Shown here: positions 46,641 through 57,207 of the stretch, one piece after another | How positions within the stretch are numbered: the stretch's first letter is position 1 | Layout of the letters: every line of letters begins with the position of its first letter | From: Typhlomys cinereus | Lineage: Eukaryota; Chordata; Mammalia; Rodentia; Platacanthomyidae | DNA length: 64,000 nucleotides | Direction: 5' to 3' | Assembly: GCA_023101885.1 (NCBI GenBank) | Contig: JALPQD010000125.1 | Coordinates: forward strand, 3,765,140 to 3,829,139 | The notes under the pieces: generated by a model | Told to the model about the DNA's origin: nothing | Database searches by the model: none | What the model saw: the letters and a program-made list of their open reading frames with translations, nothing else | Made by a program: the position numbers and the translations under genes

Positions 46641-46729
46641 CCATTAAAAGTGAAGCAATATACTTATAAAAACTACTAAACAATAAATGTCTGGAATAAA
46701 AATAGTTTCTCATTAAAAACTCTGCCTGA

Positions 46730-47925
46730 GACTGTTTTAACTGCTCTATGCCTAGTTTTGTTTCTTGAACTGTTTTTCTCATCTCCGTCCAAGTGCCTGT
46801 TGTGTTCCTGTTACAAGTGGTTGATACGGTTGTTTAACTCTTCTCGGATTTCCTCTTTCATAGTATTAATCATGGTAATGATTATACTCTGAAAGTCTTA
46901 TATTGGGTCGGCTTTCATCTGGCTAGTTTCTGTGTATTTTGTTCTGGTCGGAATCCCTCATATGGGATTCAACCTTTTGACAGGAGATTGGTCTTCTTGG
47001 GTTTTTGTTTCTCGTGGATCTGCACTTTGACTTTTTACATTGTTGTTTTGTTTTTTAGGACCTTTCAGTTTCTGTGTGTTTTTTCACTGAATCGAGATAG
47101 TTGATATTGTTACACTTGCCAGTTTCTACTTGTGCTTGCCTTGGATTGGTATGTTTGTGTATTATTATTGTTATATCCTAGATGAGGGCTACTAGGCTGT
47201 TAGTAGTCAGTTAAGTCAGGTTAAGTAACCAGGGGGGGAATGTTAGTTTGGGTAGTCACTTTTACGATTTAGTACTTGGTGAAATGTGGGAAAGAGTGGT
47301 GTACTCCCTGGAATTGTATGTTTTTTGGGGGTGGCTGTATGAGAAAGTTGATCTACAGCATTGATACTTTAAAGGATCAGTAAGGTGAAAAGAAAAAGTT
47401 TACTTATCTTTGGGCTAGATTTGAAGAATCTTGCCCATGTGATTAATGATTGTATTGGAGTCCAGATGTAATGGCTGTGTTCCTTTTTTCCTTAGAATTT
47501 TGCTTGAGTTTCCTTTGACTCATTGATTTCTAGTAGCAGTGTGGTCTTCCAGGGACCACATGCGTAGGTCCCCGGTGGGCCAGAGAGGCAGAGGGTCTGA
47601 TGTTGATGGCAGAATCTTCACCTGGGAAATGGGGTGCAGCAGAGACACATGGAGGCGGGAGGACGTGAGGGGCTAGGGTCCAGGGTGGGACCCAGGGGCT
47701 AAGCCGGAGGCTGCGGGTGCCACTGGTCGGCTCGTGGGTGGGGGTGGGGCTCGCTCACACTCGTTCACTTCACTCACCTAGGAGCTTGGTTGGGGGTCGC
47801 CAGGGGGCGGGAAGGGGTGGGGTGGAGTCTGGGGGCAATGCCGGCGGCTGGCGAGTGCTGGCCAGTCGGCTCCAGGGTGGGGGGCTGGGCTGGGTTGGGC
47901 TGGACTGGGCACAGCGGGCTCAAGT
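46730..47925 (-). promoter_or_regulatory. 5' end of element D: ORF1 start and GC-rich promoter repeats
   Basis: Read on the minus strand, two imperfect GC-rich repeats (GCCGGCGGCTGGCGAGTGCT near 47840 and GCCGGAGGCTGCGGGTGCCA near 47703, spaced about 140-150 bp) precede the 5' UTR. The 5' UTR leads to the ORF1 start near 47045. The repeat unit differs from the 247-bp monomer at 45178 but shares a CCTAGGTRAG core (47776 region). Confidence 0.65.
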
Positions 47926-49970
47926 TTTGTTTATCCTGGAAATCTTTTCTTTCTCCCGGGGATCATAAGGATAGTTTTGCTGGGTATACAGCTGGGTTGA
48001 CGGTTTTTGCTCATAAATGCTGAAGTATATCTCTCCAAGCTCTATTGCTTTTTGTTTCCATGAGAATCATTTCTTATTTTAATATGTTGCCTTTAATAAT
48101 GACTTGTTTTTTTTTTTCCTTGAAGCCTCCCTCCTTTCTTCTTTTGTCTTTATGTAGACTGTTTTGACTATTATTTTGCTGTGGTGAGATTTTATTTGGT
48201 CATATCTGTGGGAGGTGTGGAATGCCTCTTGTTTGGATGGGCCTCTCATTCTTTAGATGAGGGAAGTTTTCCTTGATGATAGTTTGAAAATTTCCTCGCG
48301 GTGTGGTGTTTTGGGATTCTTGCTCTGGTTTTCCATGATTGCACATGATAGGCTTCTTCAGGGTGTCCAATAACTCATGACTATTTCTCTCAAGTATCTT
48401 TTTGGCTTTAGCAACCTCTTCCATTAAGCTGCTTAATACTCCCACTTTGTCTTCAAGGTCGGAAATTCTATTTTCTGCTTCCTTTGTTCTGCTGATAAAA
48501 CTCACTGTTGAGTTCTGGGTTGAAGATAACTTGTCTTTTATTTCAATTTTAAACTCTGCTAGAGACTGTTTTAACTGCTTATGCTTATTTTGGTTTCTTG
48601 AACTGTTTTTCTCAACTCTTTCAAGTGTCTGCTGTTTTCCTCTTCAAAGTGATTGATGCGGTTAATTAACTTCTGTATTTCCTCTTTCATAGTATTAATC
48701 ATGGTAATGATCATGCCTTGAATGTCATTATACTGGGCCTGGCTTTTGGCTATTTTTTGTGAATTTGTTTTGGTTTGAATCTATCATTATGGGGTTAATT
48801 CTTTCGGTGGGATATTTGTTCTCTTGGGTTTTGTTTTTCATGGATCTGCATTTTGACTTGTGTATTGTTGTTTTGTTTCATAAGGCTTTTGAGATTCTGT
48901 GTGTTTTTGAAGGAACTTATCTACTTAATATTATTATTCTCTGGTAGTTATTGCTAGTGGTTGCCTTGGTGTTGGGTACGTATTTCTGATGTTATTGTTT
49001 CCTGGGTGGGGGTATTATGCTGTTAGTACATCAATAAGACAGGTTTATTAGACAGAAGGTGAATATTTGTGTGGTAGTGCACTTTTACAATTTAGCCCCT
49101 TGATGATATGTGAGGGTGAGTGGTATAGTCCCCGAAGTTTTATATGGTTTGGGTGTGGCTACATGGAAAAGTAATCAATGTGATTAATAATTGAAAGGAG
49201 CAAGATGACAAAAAGTAGTTTACTTATCTTTTTTATACATTTTTATTATTATTTCCGCTCATACAAACTTAATAAGTACACCAGTCCCCTCCCTCCCTCC
49301 GCCTCCCCCGAACCCCCTGCTCCCCCTCCCCTCACCCCTCCCTCCCCATCCCCCCGTGCCTCCCGCCCCAATTCCCAGAGTCCTTTCTTGTGCATGCCTG
49401 ACTCTCCTCTGGGCCCTCATCTCCGATCATGTACAAAGACTCAGTGGCATTTCCCTGAACACTTTCCCGTGTTCCCCTTAAGCATAGGAACACTACTGTG
49501 GCTGTCAATCCCTTGCCTCCAAGGATCTTGGTGCCTTTAGCAGATGCTAGACTTTGTGAGGTCAATAGTGTGTTAGACATTGTGCAGGGCATACAAAGTC
49601 CAATTATGATTGCTTCGGCCCTAACTTGTGTGGAGTATCTTGCAAGTCATTGCTCCTCCCATCCTTTTGCTCTTACACTCTTACCGCCCCCTCTTCTGCA
49701 AATGTCCCTGAGTTTCAGGATGGGGAGAGATTAGTCTGGTCTAGTTCTAGGTGGTTGATATAGAGTCTTATCTTTGGGCTGGCTGTGAAGGATCTCTTCC
49801 ATGTGATAGGATGATTTTTGAGGACTTGAGATATATGGTGTTTGTCCCCTAGAGCTTTGCTTGGGTTTCCTTTGGATTCTGTCAGTTTTTGAGGAGCAGT
49901 GTGTCCTTCCTGAGATGCAGTGTGACCAGGAGCATCCAGGCCGGGCAGGCAGTGGACCAGCAAAAGCTAT
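47926..49970 (-). mobile_element. Second reverse L1, 5' UTR and ORF1 only, abutting element D
   Basis: On the minus strand it runs from a 5' UTR (49970 leftwards, interrupted by an insertion at 49232-49766) through the ORF1 start near 48868 to the ORF1 C-terminal region. It stops at 47926, where element D's promoter begins. The frame 48200-48505 (-) shows the ORF1 coiled-coil region. No ORF2 from this element is found to the left of element D, so it is either deleted or another 5' half element. Confidence 0.75.
49232..49766 (-). mobile_element. 5'-truncated L1 3' end in the second reverse L1's 5' UTR
   Basis: It has young L1 3' UTR blocks in reverse orientation. A short TSD CTTATCTTT lies at 49223-49231 and 49767-49775. 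It inserted after the host copy. Confidence 0.82.
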
Positions 49971-50701
49971 ATATATACTTAGTATTTATTGATTCTTGTC
50001 TTTCCTTCATTTTACTTATCTGCCTCATTCTTTTTGTCAGTTTTACTTTTATATTATTTATACACAAATGTGTGTCTATAATATTTTACATTTGTATATA
50101 GTATATTACATTTAACTTCATAATCTTTAATATTGTATATACTCTATATATTTACATATGAACTATATTGTACATAATATATATTTGTTAAATATCTCTA
50201 TTTCTCTATAACATAATTATAATATAATATAGAAATAAATTATTATATATCTTGTAATATAGAGATATATAATACTACATACCATATCATATATTTTATG
50301 TACATGCTATAGTACATATAGTATTAAATATATGTTACATAGTTTACAAATTTACATTACATTCAGTATACAAATAATTTCACAAATTATACACATCTAT
50401 GTAAATATGTTATGTATTATATATATCTACATTGAATAAGATTATTGACTAGCATACTATGCATTTTATACATATTTCTACATATATATTTATATATGTA
50501 CATACATACATTTTATTGATATTCTACATATCTACATACTCTGTGGATATTTGTACATATCTATAGAATGTATACTTCATTCCTATATTGTATTATTATC
50601 TACAATATAGATGTTTCATACATATCCTACATATATATTTGCTTTGAATATTAAGGGGAAAGAAAATATATATTGAAGTATATGTATTCTATATGTGTTA
50701 T
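49971..50701. repeat. AT-rich region with TAT/ATA runs
   Basis: About 700 bp are dominated by TATATA, ACATAT and TACATA words, without a clear fixed repeat unit. No gene. It ends at the TSD of the next LTR. Confidence 0.85.
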
Positions 50702-51123
50702 TGTCATAGTTACGCACAGGTGTCAACTTGTGACTGGTGACTTTTGAGGGTTTGAACTCTGGACACATTTGTAAAGAGTTGATGGTTGAATTAAAACCAG
50801 AACAAACCTGAAGGAGGTTGTCTAGCTGCTGGGGAAGACCCAGCCCATGGTGGGTGGGATTAGGCCCTGGATAAATCACAGACAGCTGTTTGAAAGAGTT
50901 GGCATCCTTCTGTATGCTTGGCCAGACCTGCTGGTCTGGCAAGTAAGGATTGTCCATCTCTCAGCTGTTATGGTGGTCAATTCCCTCTGCCTTGGTGTTG
51001 GTGTGCGCTCTCCTGTCAAGCTGGACTATGAACTGTAACCAGACTGTCATAAGAAAGTAAACTCCTTTTCCCTTAAGCTGTGTAATGGTCATTTATCAAC
51101 AACTATGCAGGCTGACTGCAGCA
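50702..51123 (+). repeat. Solo LTR of the MaLR/ERVL-like family
   Basis: It starts TGTCATAG and ends GCAGCA. The 5-bp TSD GTTAT is exact at 50697-50701 and 51124-51128. It carries the same blocks as the paired LTRs at 3610/5144 with moderate divergence and an insertion near 50729-50745. No internal region is left, consistent with LTR-LTR recombination. Confidence 0.88.
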
Positions 51124-51180
51124 GTTATACATATCTGGAATATGCTGTACAGAATATAAAATAACATAAAATAATACAAT

Positions 51181-51903
51181 GGAACTCCTGCCTTGGCCCC
51201 AGACCACAGCACAGACCTGCTCCTCAGGTAAGGCACCTAGACCATGCCCCAGCCCCCAGGTCACCTGTGTGTGCCAACAGCAGCCAAATAAGCAGCCATT
51301 CTGCTCTGGTGCTGGGGAAGGCCCCTAGGCCATGCTCCAATTCCCAGGTGATCTGTCCGCCACACTAGACACTGTGCCCTCATGCCACATACCTGGATCA
51401 GGGAAGATTCTCTACTCAGGGCAGACTCCCTTCCTCAGAATTTAACAGAGTCCCAAGAAAATCCAAGCATAGCTCTAGGGGAAAAACACCACACATTTGA
51501 ATTCCTCTAATATCATCCCATCACAAGGGAGAGAATATTCACATCAAGCTCAAAGATAAGTAAACCCTTTTTATCATCTTGTTCCTCTCAAATATTAGTC
51601 ACTGCAGTTTAACTTTTCCATGTAGCCACCCCAAAATAGATACAACTTACTGGACAATACCTTTCATCCTCACATATAACGAAGGAAGTAAACCTAAAAG
51701 TACACTATCATACCAATCTTCACTCCCTGTCTACTGAACATGATTTAATTTATGTACTATCAGTCTAATAGCCTCATCTAGGAAATAACTGCAATACCAG
51801 ACAAGCACCCAACTCCAAAGTAAATACTAGTAATAACTGCTCAAGTGTAGAAATACTGTCAGTCAAAAAATGCACAGATTGTTGTGTTAACAGATAACAC
51901 AAC
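51181..51903 (+). promoter_or_regulatory. Element B 5' UTR
   Basis: The C-rich first 250 bases are related to those of element A but extend further upstream by one block. An AG/GTAAG splice-donor-like site lies at about 51227-51232. AT-rich sequence follows down to the ORF1 start. Confidence 0.6.
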
Positions 51904-52954
51904 AATGCCCAGGTCACAGAACAAATCCATGCAAAAGAAAGACCAAGATAACAAATTGCCCACTGAAAGAATTAACCCCATAATGATAGATTCCACTAGA
52001 ACAAACTCACAGAAAGTAGCCAACAAAGCCATACCCAAAATAATGACTTTCAGTGCTGTGATCAATGCTATAAAAGGAAATCTGGGAGGTGTTGAATAAA
52101 CACATCAACACAAAAGGCACTTGGAGGAACAGGAACACAACAGGCACTTGGAGGAGATGAGAAAAGCAGTTGAAGAAAAAAAAAGCATAGAGCAGTTAAA
52201 AAATCTCAAGAAGAATTTAAAACTGAACAAAAAGACAAGTTATCTTCAACCCAGAGCTCAATAGAGAGTCTTATCAAAAGAACTAATGAAGAAGAAAATA
52301 GAATATCATATTTTGAGGACAAAGTGGGAGAATTAACCAGTTCAATGGAAGAGGTTGTTAAAGCCAACAAGATACTTCAGAGTTATATTCAAGAGTTATG
52401 GAACATCTTGAACAAGCCTTATATGCTCATTCATGGAATACCAGGACAAGAAACAGAAAATACCACACCTGAGGAAAATTTTTAAATTATCATAAAGGAA
52501 AACTTTCCACATCTAAAGAAATAGACGTCCATCCAAATACAAGAGGCATTTCACACCCTAAACAGATATGATGAAATAGAAACTCGCCAGTGCAAATAAT
52601 AGTCAAAACACTCCACACAGAAGACAAAGAAAATGTGCTGAGAGCGTCAAGAGAAAAAAAGACACTTTTAAAAGTAAACCTATTAAAATAACAAATGATT
52701 TTTTATTGGAAATGGTAAAAGAAAGAAAAGCTTGGAGAAAGGTACTTCCAGTATTGAATGACCAAAAATGTCAATCCAGGCTGATATACCCAGCAAAATC
52801 ATCAGTCAATTTTGAGGGTGAAAGAAAAATTTTCCACTATAAAGGGCAACTTAAAGGCTTGCATGACCACCAAGCCAGGCCTTCACAAACTGCTAGAAAA
52901 GATACTCTTGAAGAAAAGAACAAGCGTATCCAGGAGAACAGAAGGGAAGTGTAA
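51904..52954 (+). pseudogene. L1 ORF1 remnant (element B)
   Basis: The start at 51904 reads MPRSQNKSMQKKDQDNKL. Coiled-coil segments with stops follow (52100-52430). A clean 82-codon end at 52706-52954 (VKERKAWRKVLPVLNDQ, YPAKSS, ENRREV) carries the C-terminal domain. A short tandem duplication of the EEQEHNRHLEE region is visible at about 52100-52160. Confidence 0.82.
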
Positions 52955-54385
52955 GGTCACCAGAACATAAAAGCCAAATAATACACTTATGAAAGCCACT
53001 AAACAACAAAAGTGTCAGGAATTAAATGTAATTTCTCCATTATAACACTAAATGTCAATGGAATTAACTCGCCAGTAACTCACAGATTACAAACATGGAT
53101 TAGAAATCACAACCTATCCATCTGCTGCCTTCAGGATGTACATCTCACCACAAAAAACAGGGACATTCTAAAAGTAAAATGTTGGTCAAAAATTCTGCAA
53201 GATAATGGAACCAGGAAACAGTCAGGAGTAGCAATTATGCTATCTGACAATGCGGACTTTAACCAAAGAAATCATAAGAAACACAGAAGGATACTGCATT
53301 TTTTTCACATGTACACCAGGACTAAACATATACACACATAATATTAAGTAAATGCTGCAATGTCTGAGGCAAGAAATCCATTCCAAAATGATAATACTCA
53401 GGGATTTTAATACTGGCCTCTCAATGTGGGATAGATAAGCTTAACAGAGAAACATTGGAACTTGATCAAACTCTTACTAAAATGGACCTTATAAATCTCT
53501 ATCAAGCTTTCTATCCACGCACCAAAGAATAGATATTTTTCTCAGCAACACACAGAACTTACTCCAAAGTAGACCACATACTGCCAAAAAATGAATGTCC
53601 ACACATACAGGAAAGTTGGAATTTTATCCTGTATTCTATCAGACTACCATGGTCTAAAGCTTGACATCTGCAACACAATGAACATGAGAAAATTCTCTAA
53701 CTCTTGGAAACTAAACACTATGATGCTGAATGAGAATTGGGTTGAGGCAGAAATCATAAAGGAAATTCAAGATTTCCTCAAAGTGAATGATAATGAATAT
53801 ACAACATAACAAAATCTCCGGGACACTATGAAAGCTGTTCTAAGAGTCAAGTATATAGCACTTAATACCTATATCAAAAAATAGAAACATCACAAAAAAT
53901 AACTTAATAATGCAGCTTAAAGCTTTAGAGACACAAGAACAATCCAATCCCAAAAGCAGTAGAAGAGATAAGATTAGCAAAATCATGCGAGAAATATCTG
54001 AAATTAAGATAAGGAAAATGATGTAAAGAATTAACCAGTCAAAAACTGTTTTTTTGAAAAAAATCAATAATACTGATACACCTCTAGGTAAATTAACCAA
54101 AATCAAGAGAGAGAAAACCCAAACTAACAAAATTAGAAATGAAAATGGAGTTATCAAAACTCATACCAAAGAAATTCAGAGAATTATAATATCATATTTC
54201 AAAACCTATACTCCATGAAATTTGATAACACAAAAGAAAAGGATGAATTCCTGGGTAAACACAACTCACTTAAGTTGAATCAGTAGGTTTTGACTTATTT
54301 AAATGTCCTGGAACGTGTGAGGAAACAGATGAAGTAATCTTGAACCTTTCCACCAAAAATTGTCCTGGACAAGAAGGATTCAGTA

Positions 54386-54600
54386 CATAATTTTTATATA
54401 TAAATTTATTTTCCCCAATCATACAAGCTTAATAAGTAACCTGGTCCCCTCCCTCCCTCCACCCTTCCCCAGTCTGCCTTTCACCCTCCCTCCTTTTCCC
54501 ACTTTCCTTTCACACCCTTCCTCCCCTTCTCAGAGTGCCTCCTCCTTTCCCGCTCCCATTCCATTGAGCATCGTTTTGCAGCACAGAATTCTTCCACATG
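54386..54600 (-). mobile_element. Short reverse L1 3' tip inside element B ORF2
   Basis: ATACAAGCTTAATAAGTAAC followed by the C-rich strand of the purine tract is the reversed L1 terminus. About 215 bp separate ORF2 blocks that are adjacent in other copies (ATTCAG at 54377 and CAGAATTCT at 54585). A TSD is not clear. Confidence 0.75.
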
Positions 54601-55118
54601 ATTAAGGAACAATTAATACTAATACTCCTTAAACTCTTTCACCAAATTGCAAAGGAAGGAACACTACCAAATTCTTTCTAGGAAGCTAATATCATCTTAT
54701 CCCAAATCCTAATAAAGATACACTTAAAAAAGAAAACTATAGGCCAATCTCTTGCATGAACACAGATGCAAAGATTCTCAACAAACTCTTAGCAAATCAG
54801 GTTAAAAAACATATCAAAAAGATCATTTACTGTGATCAATCAGGCTTTATTCCAGGCACACAAGGTTGGTTCAACATATGCAAATCAATAAATGCAAATG
54901 CACCATATAAACCAGTCCAAAGTCCAAGACCATATGATACTCTCCATAGATGCAGTAAAAGCTTTTGAAAAATTCAATGACCCTTTATGATCAAAATCCT
55001 AAGGCAGTTGGAATGGAAGTAACCTTTATCAACATAATAAAACCTGTATATAACAAATCAATAGCAAGGGTTATACTCAATGGGGAACTAGACAAGGCTG
55101 TTCACTCTCAACATTTCT

Positions 55119-55397
55119 TTTTTTTATTTATTCAATTATGCGTGTGTGCACGTGCCTGTGTATGTGTGTGTGTGTCTGTGTGTGTAGAACCACAGGCAAA
55201 TTTGGGAGCCACCATGAACCACCTCCACCTCCTCCTTGTTTACTCTGCCCCGGGATTCACAGGCTCTGCCCTACCAGAACTAGAAATGCAGGCTGCCCCC
55301 ACTTCCACCTGGTGTCTTTATGTGGGGTCTAGGATCCGAACTCAGGACCTTCTGCCAGCAAGGCACAGGCTTAACTCCTGAGCCACCTCTACAGCCC
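55119..55397 (-). mobile_element. B2-type SINE inside element B ORF2, reverse orientation
   Basis: The TSD CTCAACATTTCT / CTCACCATTTCT (one mismatch) is at 55107-55118 and 55398-55409. Read in reverse: the tRNA-like head at the right (GGGGCTGTAGAGGTGGCTCA), the box-B region GGTCCTGAGTTCGGATCCTA, the body, and a CACA/T-rich tail at the left. It is well preserved. Confidence 0.9.
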
Positions 55398-56324
55398 CTC
55401 ACCATTTCTATTCAATATTGTATTTGAAGTCTTAGCTGGAGCCATAAGATAAGAACAGGAGATAAAAGGGATTCAAATTAGCAAGGAAGAAGTCAAGATA
55501 TCTCTATTTGCAAACAACATGATCATATACCTAAGTGATCCTACAAACTCCACAAGAACTCTCATGGAGCTAACGCACAAGTTCATCAGAGTAGCAGGTT
55601 ACAAAATAAATGTGTAAAAATCAATGACCTTCCCATACACCCAGGATGAATAAAATGAAAAATCCCTAAGAAAATCAATAACATTTACAACAGCTCCACA
55701 AAAAATGAAATACCTTGGTAGAAACCAAACAAAGGAAGTGAGAGATATTTTCAATGCAAACTTTAAAACCGTGAAGAAAGAAATTATAGAAGACACCAGA
55801 AAGTGGAAAGATTTCTGATACTCCTGGATCTGCAGAATCAGCATCATAACAATTACAATCCTACCAAAAGCAATATAGAGATACAGTGCTCTCCCAAGTA
55901 AAATCCCCAGCAATTCTTTAAAGATATTTACCAATCAATGTCAAAATTCATATAGAAGCAAAAAAGACCCAGGATAGTAAAAACAATTCTGAATAATAAA
56001 AGCACTGCTGGAGGTATCACCATACCAAACCTTAGTCTATACTACAAATCTATAGTTGTAAAAACAGCCTGGTATTGGCTCCAAAATAGACATACAGATC
56101 AATGGGTAAGGGTTGAAGACCCAGATATAAGCCCACACAACTACAGCCATTTGATCTTTGACAAAGGGGCCCAAAATTCAGTCAAAAAAGAACAGCATAT
56201 TCAACAAATGGTGCTGACAAAAATGGATATTCACATGCAGAAGATTAAAACTCAACCCGTACTTGTCACCATACACAAAACTTAATTCCAAATGGATCAA
56301 GACCTCAATATTACACCAGATACC

Positions 56325-56672
56325 AGATCACAGGCACTAGGATCCTTAGAGGCAAGGAGTTAACAGCCACAATAGTGTTCCTGTACCAATGGGGAACACG
56401 AGAAAGAGCTCTAGGCAAAGCTACTGAGTCGTTACACCTCATCAGAGAGGAGGACCCAGAGGGAAGTTTGACATGCACACTAAAGAATGCTTGAGGAATG
56501 GGGGGCACTGGGAGAAAGGGAGGGAGGAGGGAAAAGAGGGAGGGAGCAAGGGGATATAGGGAGGGGTGGAGTGACCAAGGGGATACAGGGAGGGGTGGAG
56601 GGAAGGAAGGGAATGGGGGTACATATGAAGTTTGTATGAGTGGAAAAAATAAATTAAAAAAAAACCCTATTT
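56325..56672 (+). mobile_element. L1 3' end inside element B ORF2, same orientation
   Basis: ORF2 sequence (CCTCAATATTACACCAGATA) changes to L1 3' UTR (ATCACAGGCACTAGGATCCT). It runs to GTTTGTATGAGTGG and an A-rich tail, and ORF2 then resumes (GGGTCAGTAAATCCCTTGAG). This is a nested younger insertion; the TSD is not clear. Confidence 0.8.
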
Positions 56673-56713
56673 GAAAGGGTCAGTAAATCCCTTGAGCTGA
56701 TTTGGCTTGGCCA

Positions 56714-57207
56714 ACAGTTCCTAAACAGAAATCCAATAGCATATTCAATAGAATAAATACTCAACAAATGGGATCTTATGAAATTAAAGAGCTTCTGTTC
56801 AGATAAAGGGAATTTAAACCCAGCAAAAGGCAACCCACAGAATGTGAAGAAAATTCTCTAAACAAATATCTGACAGAGCTCTATTATCCAGAGTTCATGA
56901 AGAAATTAGAAAACTAAATACCAAATAGATAAATGGCCCAATTGAAAAATGGGCCTGGGAACAGTTCCTAAATGGACATCCCAATAGCACAGTCACTACA
57001 ACCAACACTGAACAGATGGGATCTTGTGAAATTAAAGAGCTTCTGTTCAGATAAAGAGATTATAACTCGAGTGCAAAGGCAACCCACAGAATGGGAGAAA
57101 ATCTTCGCTAACCACATATCTGAAAGAGATCTATTATCCAGAGTGCACAAAGAACTTAGAAAGCTAAACACCAAGAAAACAAATGGCCCAATTAAAAAAT
57201 GGGCCTT
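56714..57207 (+). repeat. Direct tandem duplication inside element B ORF2 (about 247 bp units)
   Basis: The block beginning ACAGTTCCTAAAC at 56714 and ending AAATGGGCCTGGGA at 56960 is followed directly by a second, slightly different copy from 56961 (ACAGTTCCTAAATGG) to about 57207. The copies differ at many positions, so the duplication is not recent or arose between different L1 copies. Confidence 0.8.

Larger units (their letters stand above)
45177..46716 (+). mobile_element. ORF1-only L1 with monomeric promoter, nested in element D
   Basis: A 13-bp TSD with one mismatch (45164-45176 / 46717-46729) defines a 1.54-kb insert. It contains two GC-rich 5' UTR monomers, ORF1 from 45581, and sequence up to the ORF1/ORF2 junction, and then stops. 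There is no ORF2 and no L1 3' UTR. Two AATAAA motifs (46682-46687 and 46695-46700) lie 15-30 bases before a short A-run at 46715-46719. The likeliest history is an L1 RNA polyadenylated early at these sites and retrotransposed in that form. Confidence 0.85.
34736..47925 (-). mobile_element. Full-length L1 (element D), reverse, split by two plus-strand L1s
   Basis: The pieces are 34736-36119 (3' UTR and ORF2 end), 40824-45176 (ORF2 and ORF1 C-terminal part) and 46730-47925 (ORF1 N-terminal part and 5' UTR with promoter monomers). The breaks are joined by TSDs: AAAAGTGGAATAGC at 36106-36119 and 40810-40823, and AAACTCTTCCTGA / AAACTCTGCCTGA at 45164-45176 and 46717-46729. Removing the inserts leaves about 6.9 kb. 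ORF2 starts on the minus strand near 44330 and ORF1 near 47045. The frames are broken by very many one-base indels, more than the modest substitution level would suggest. Confidence 0.85.
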
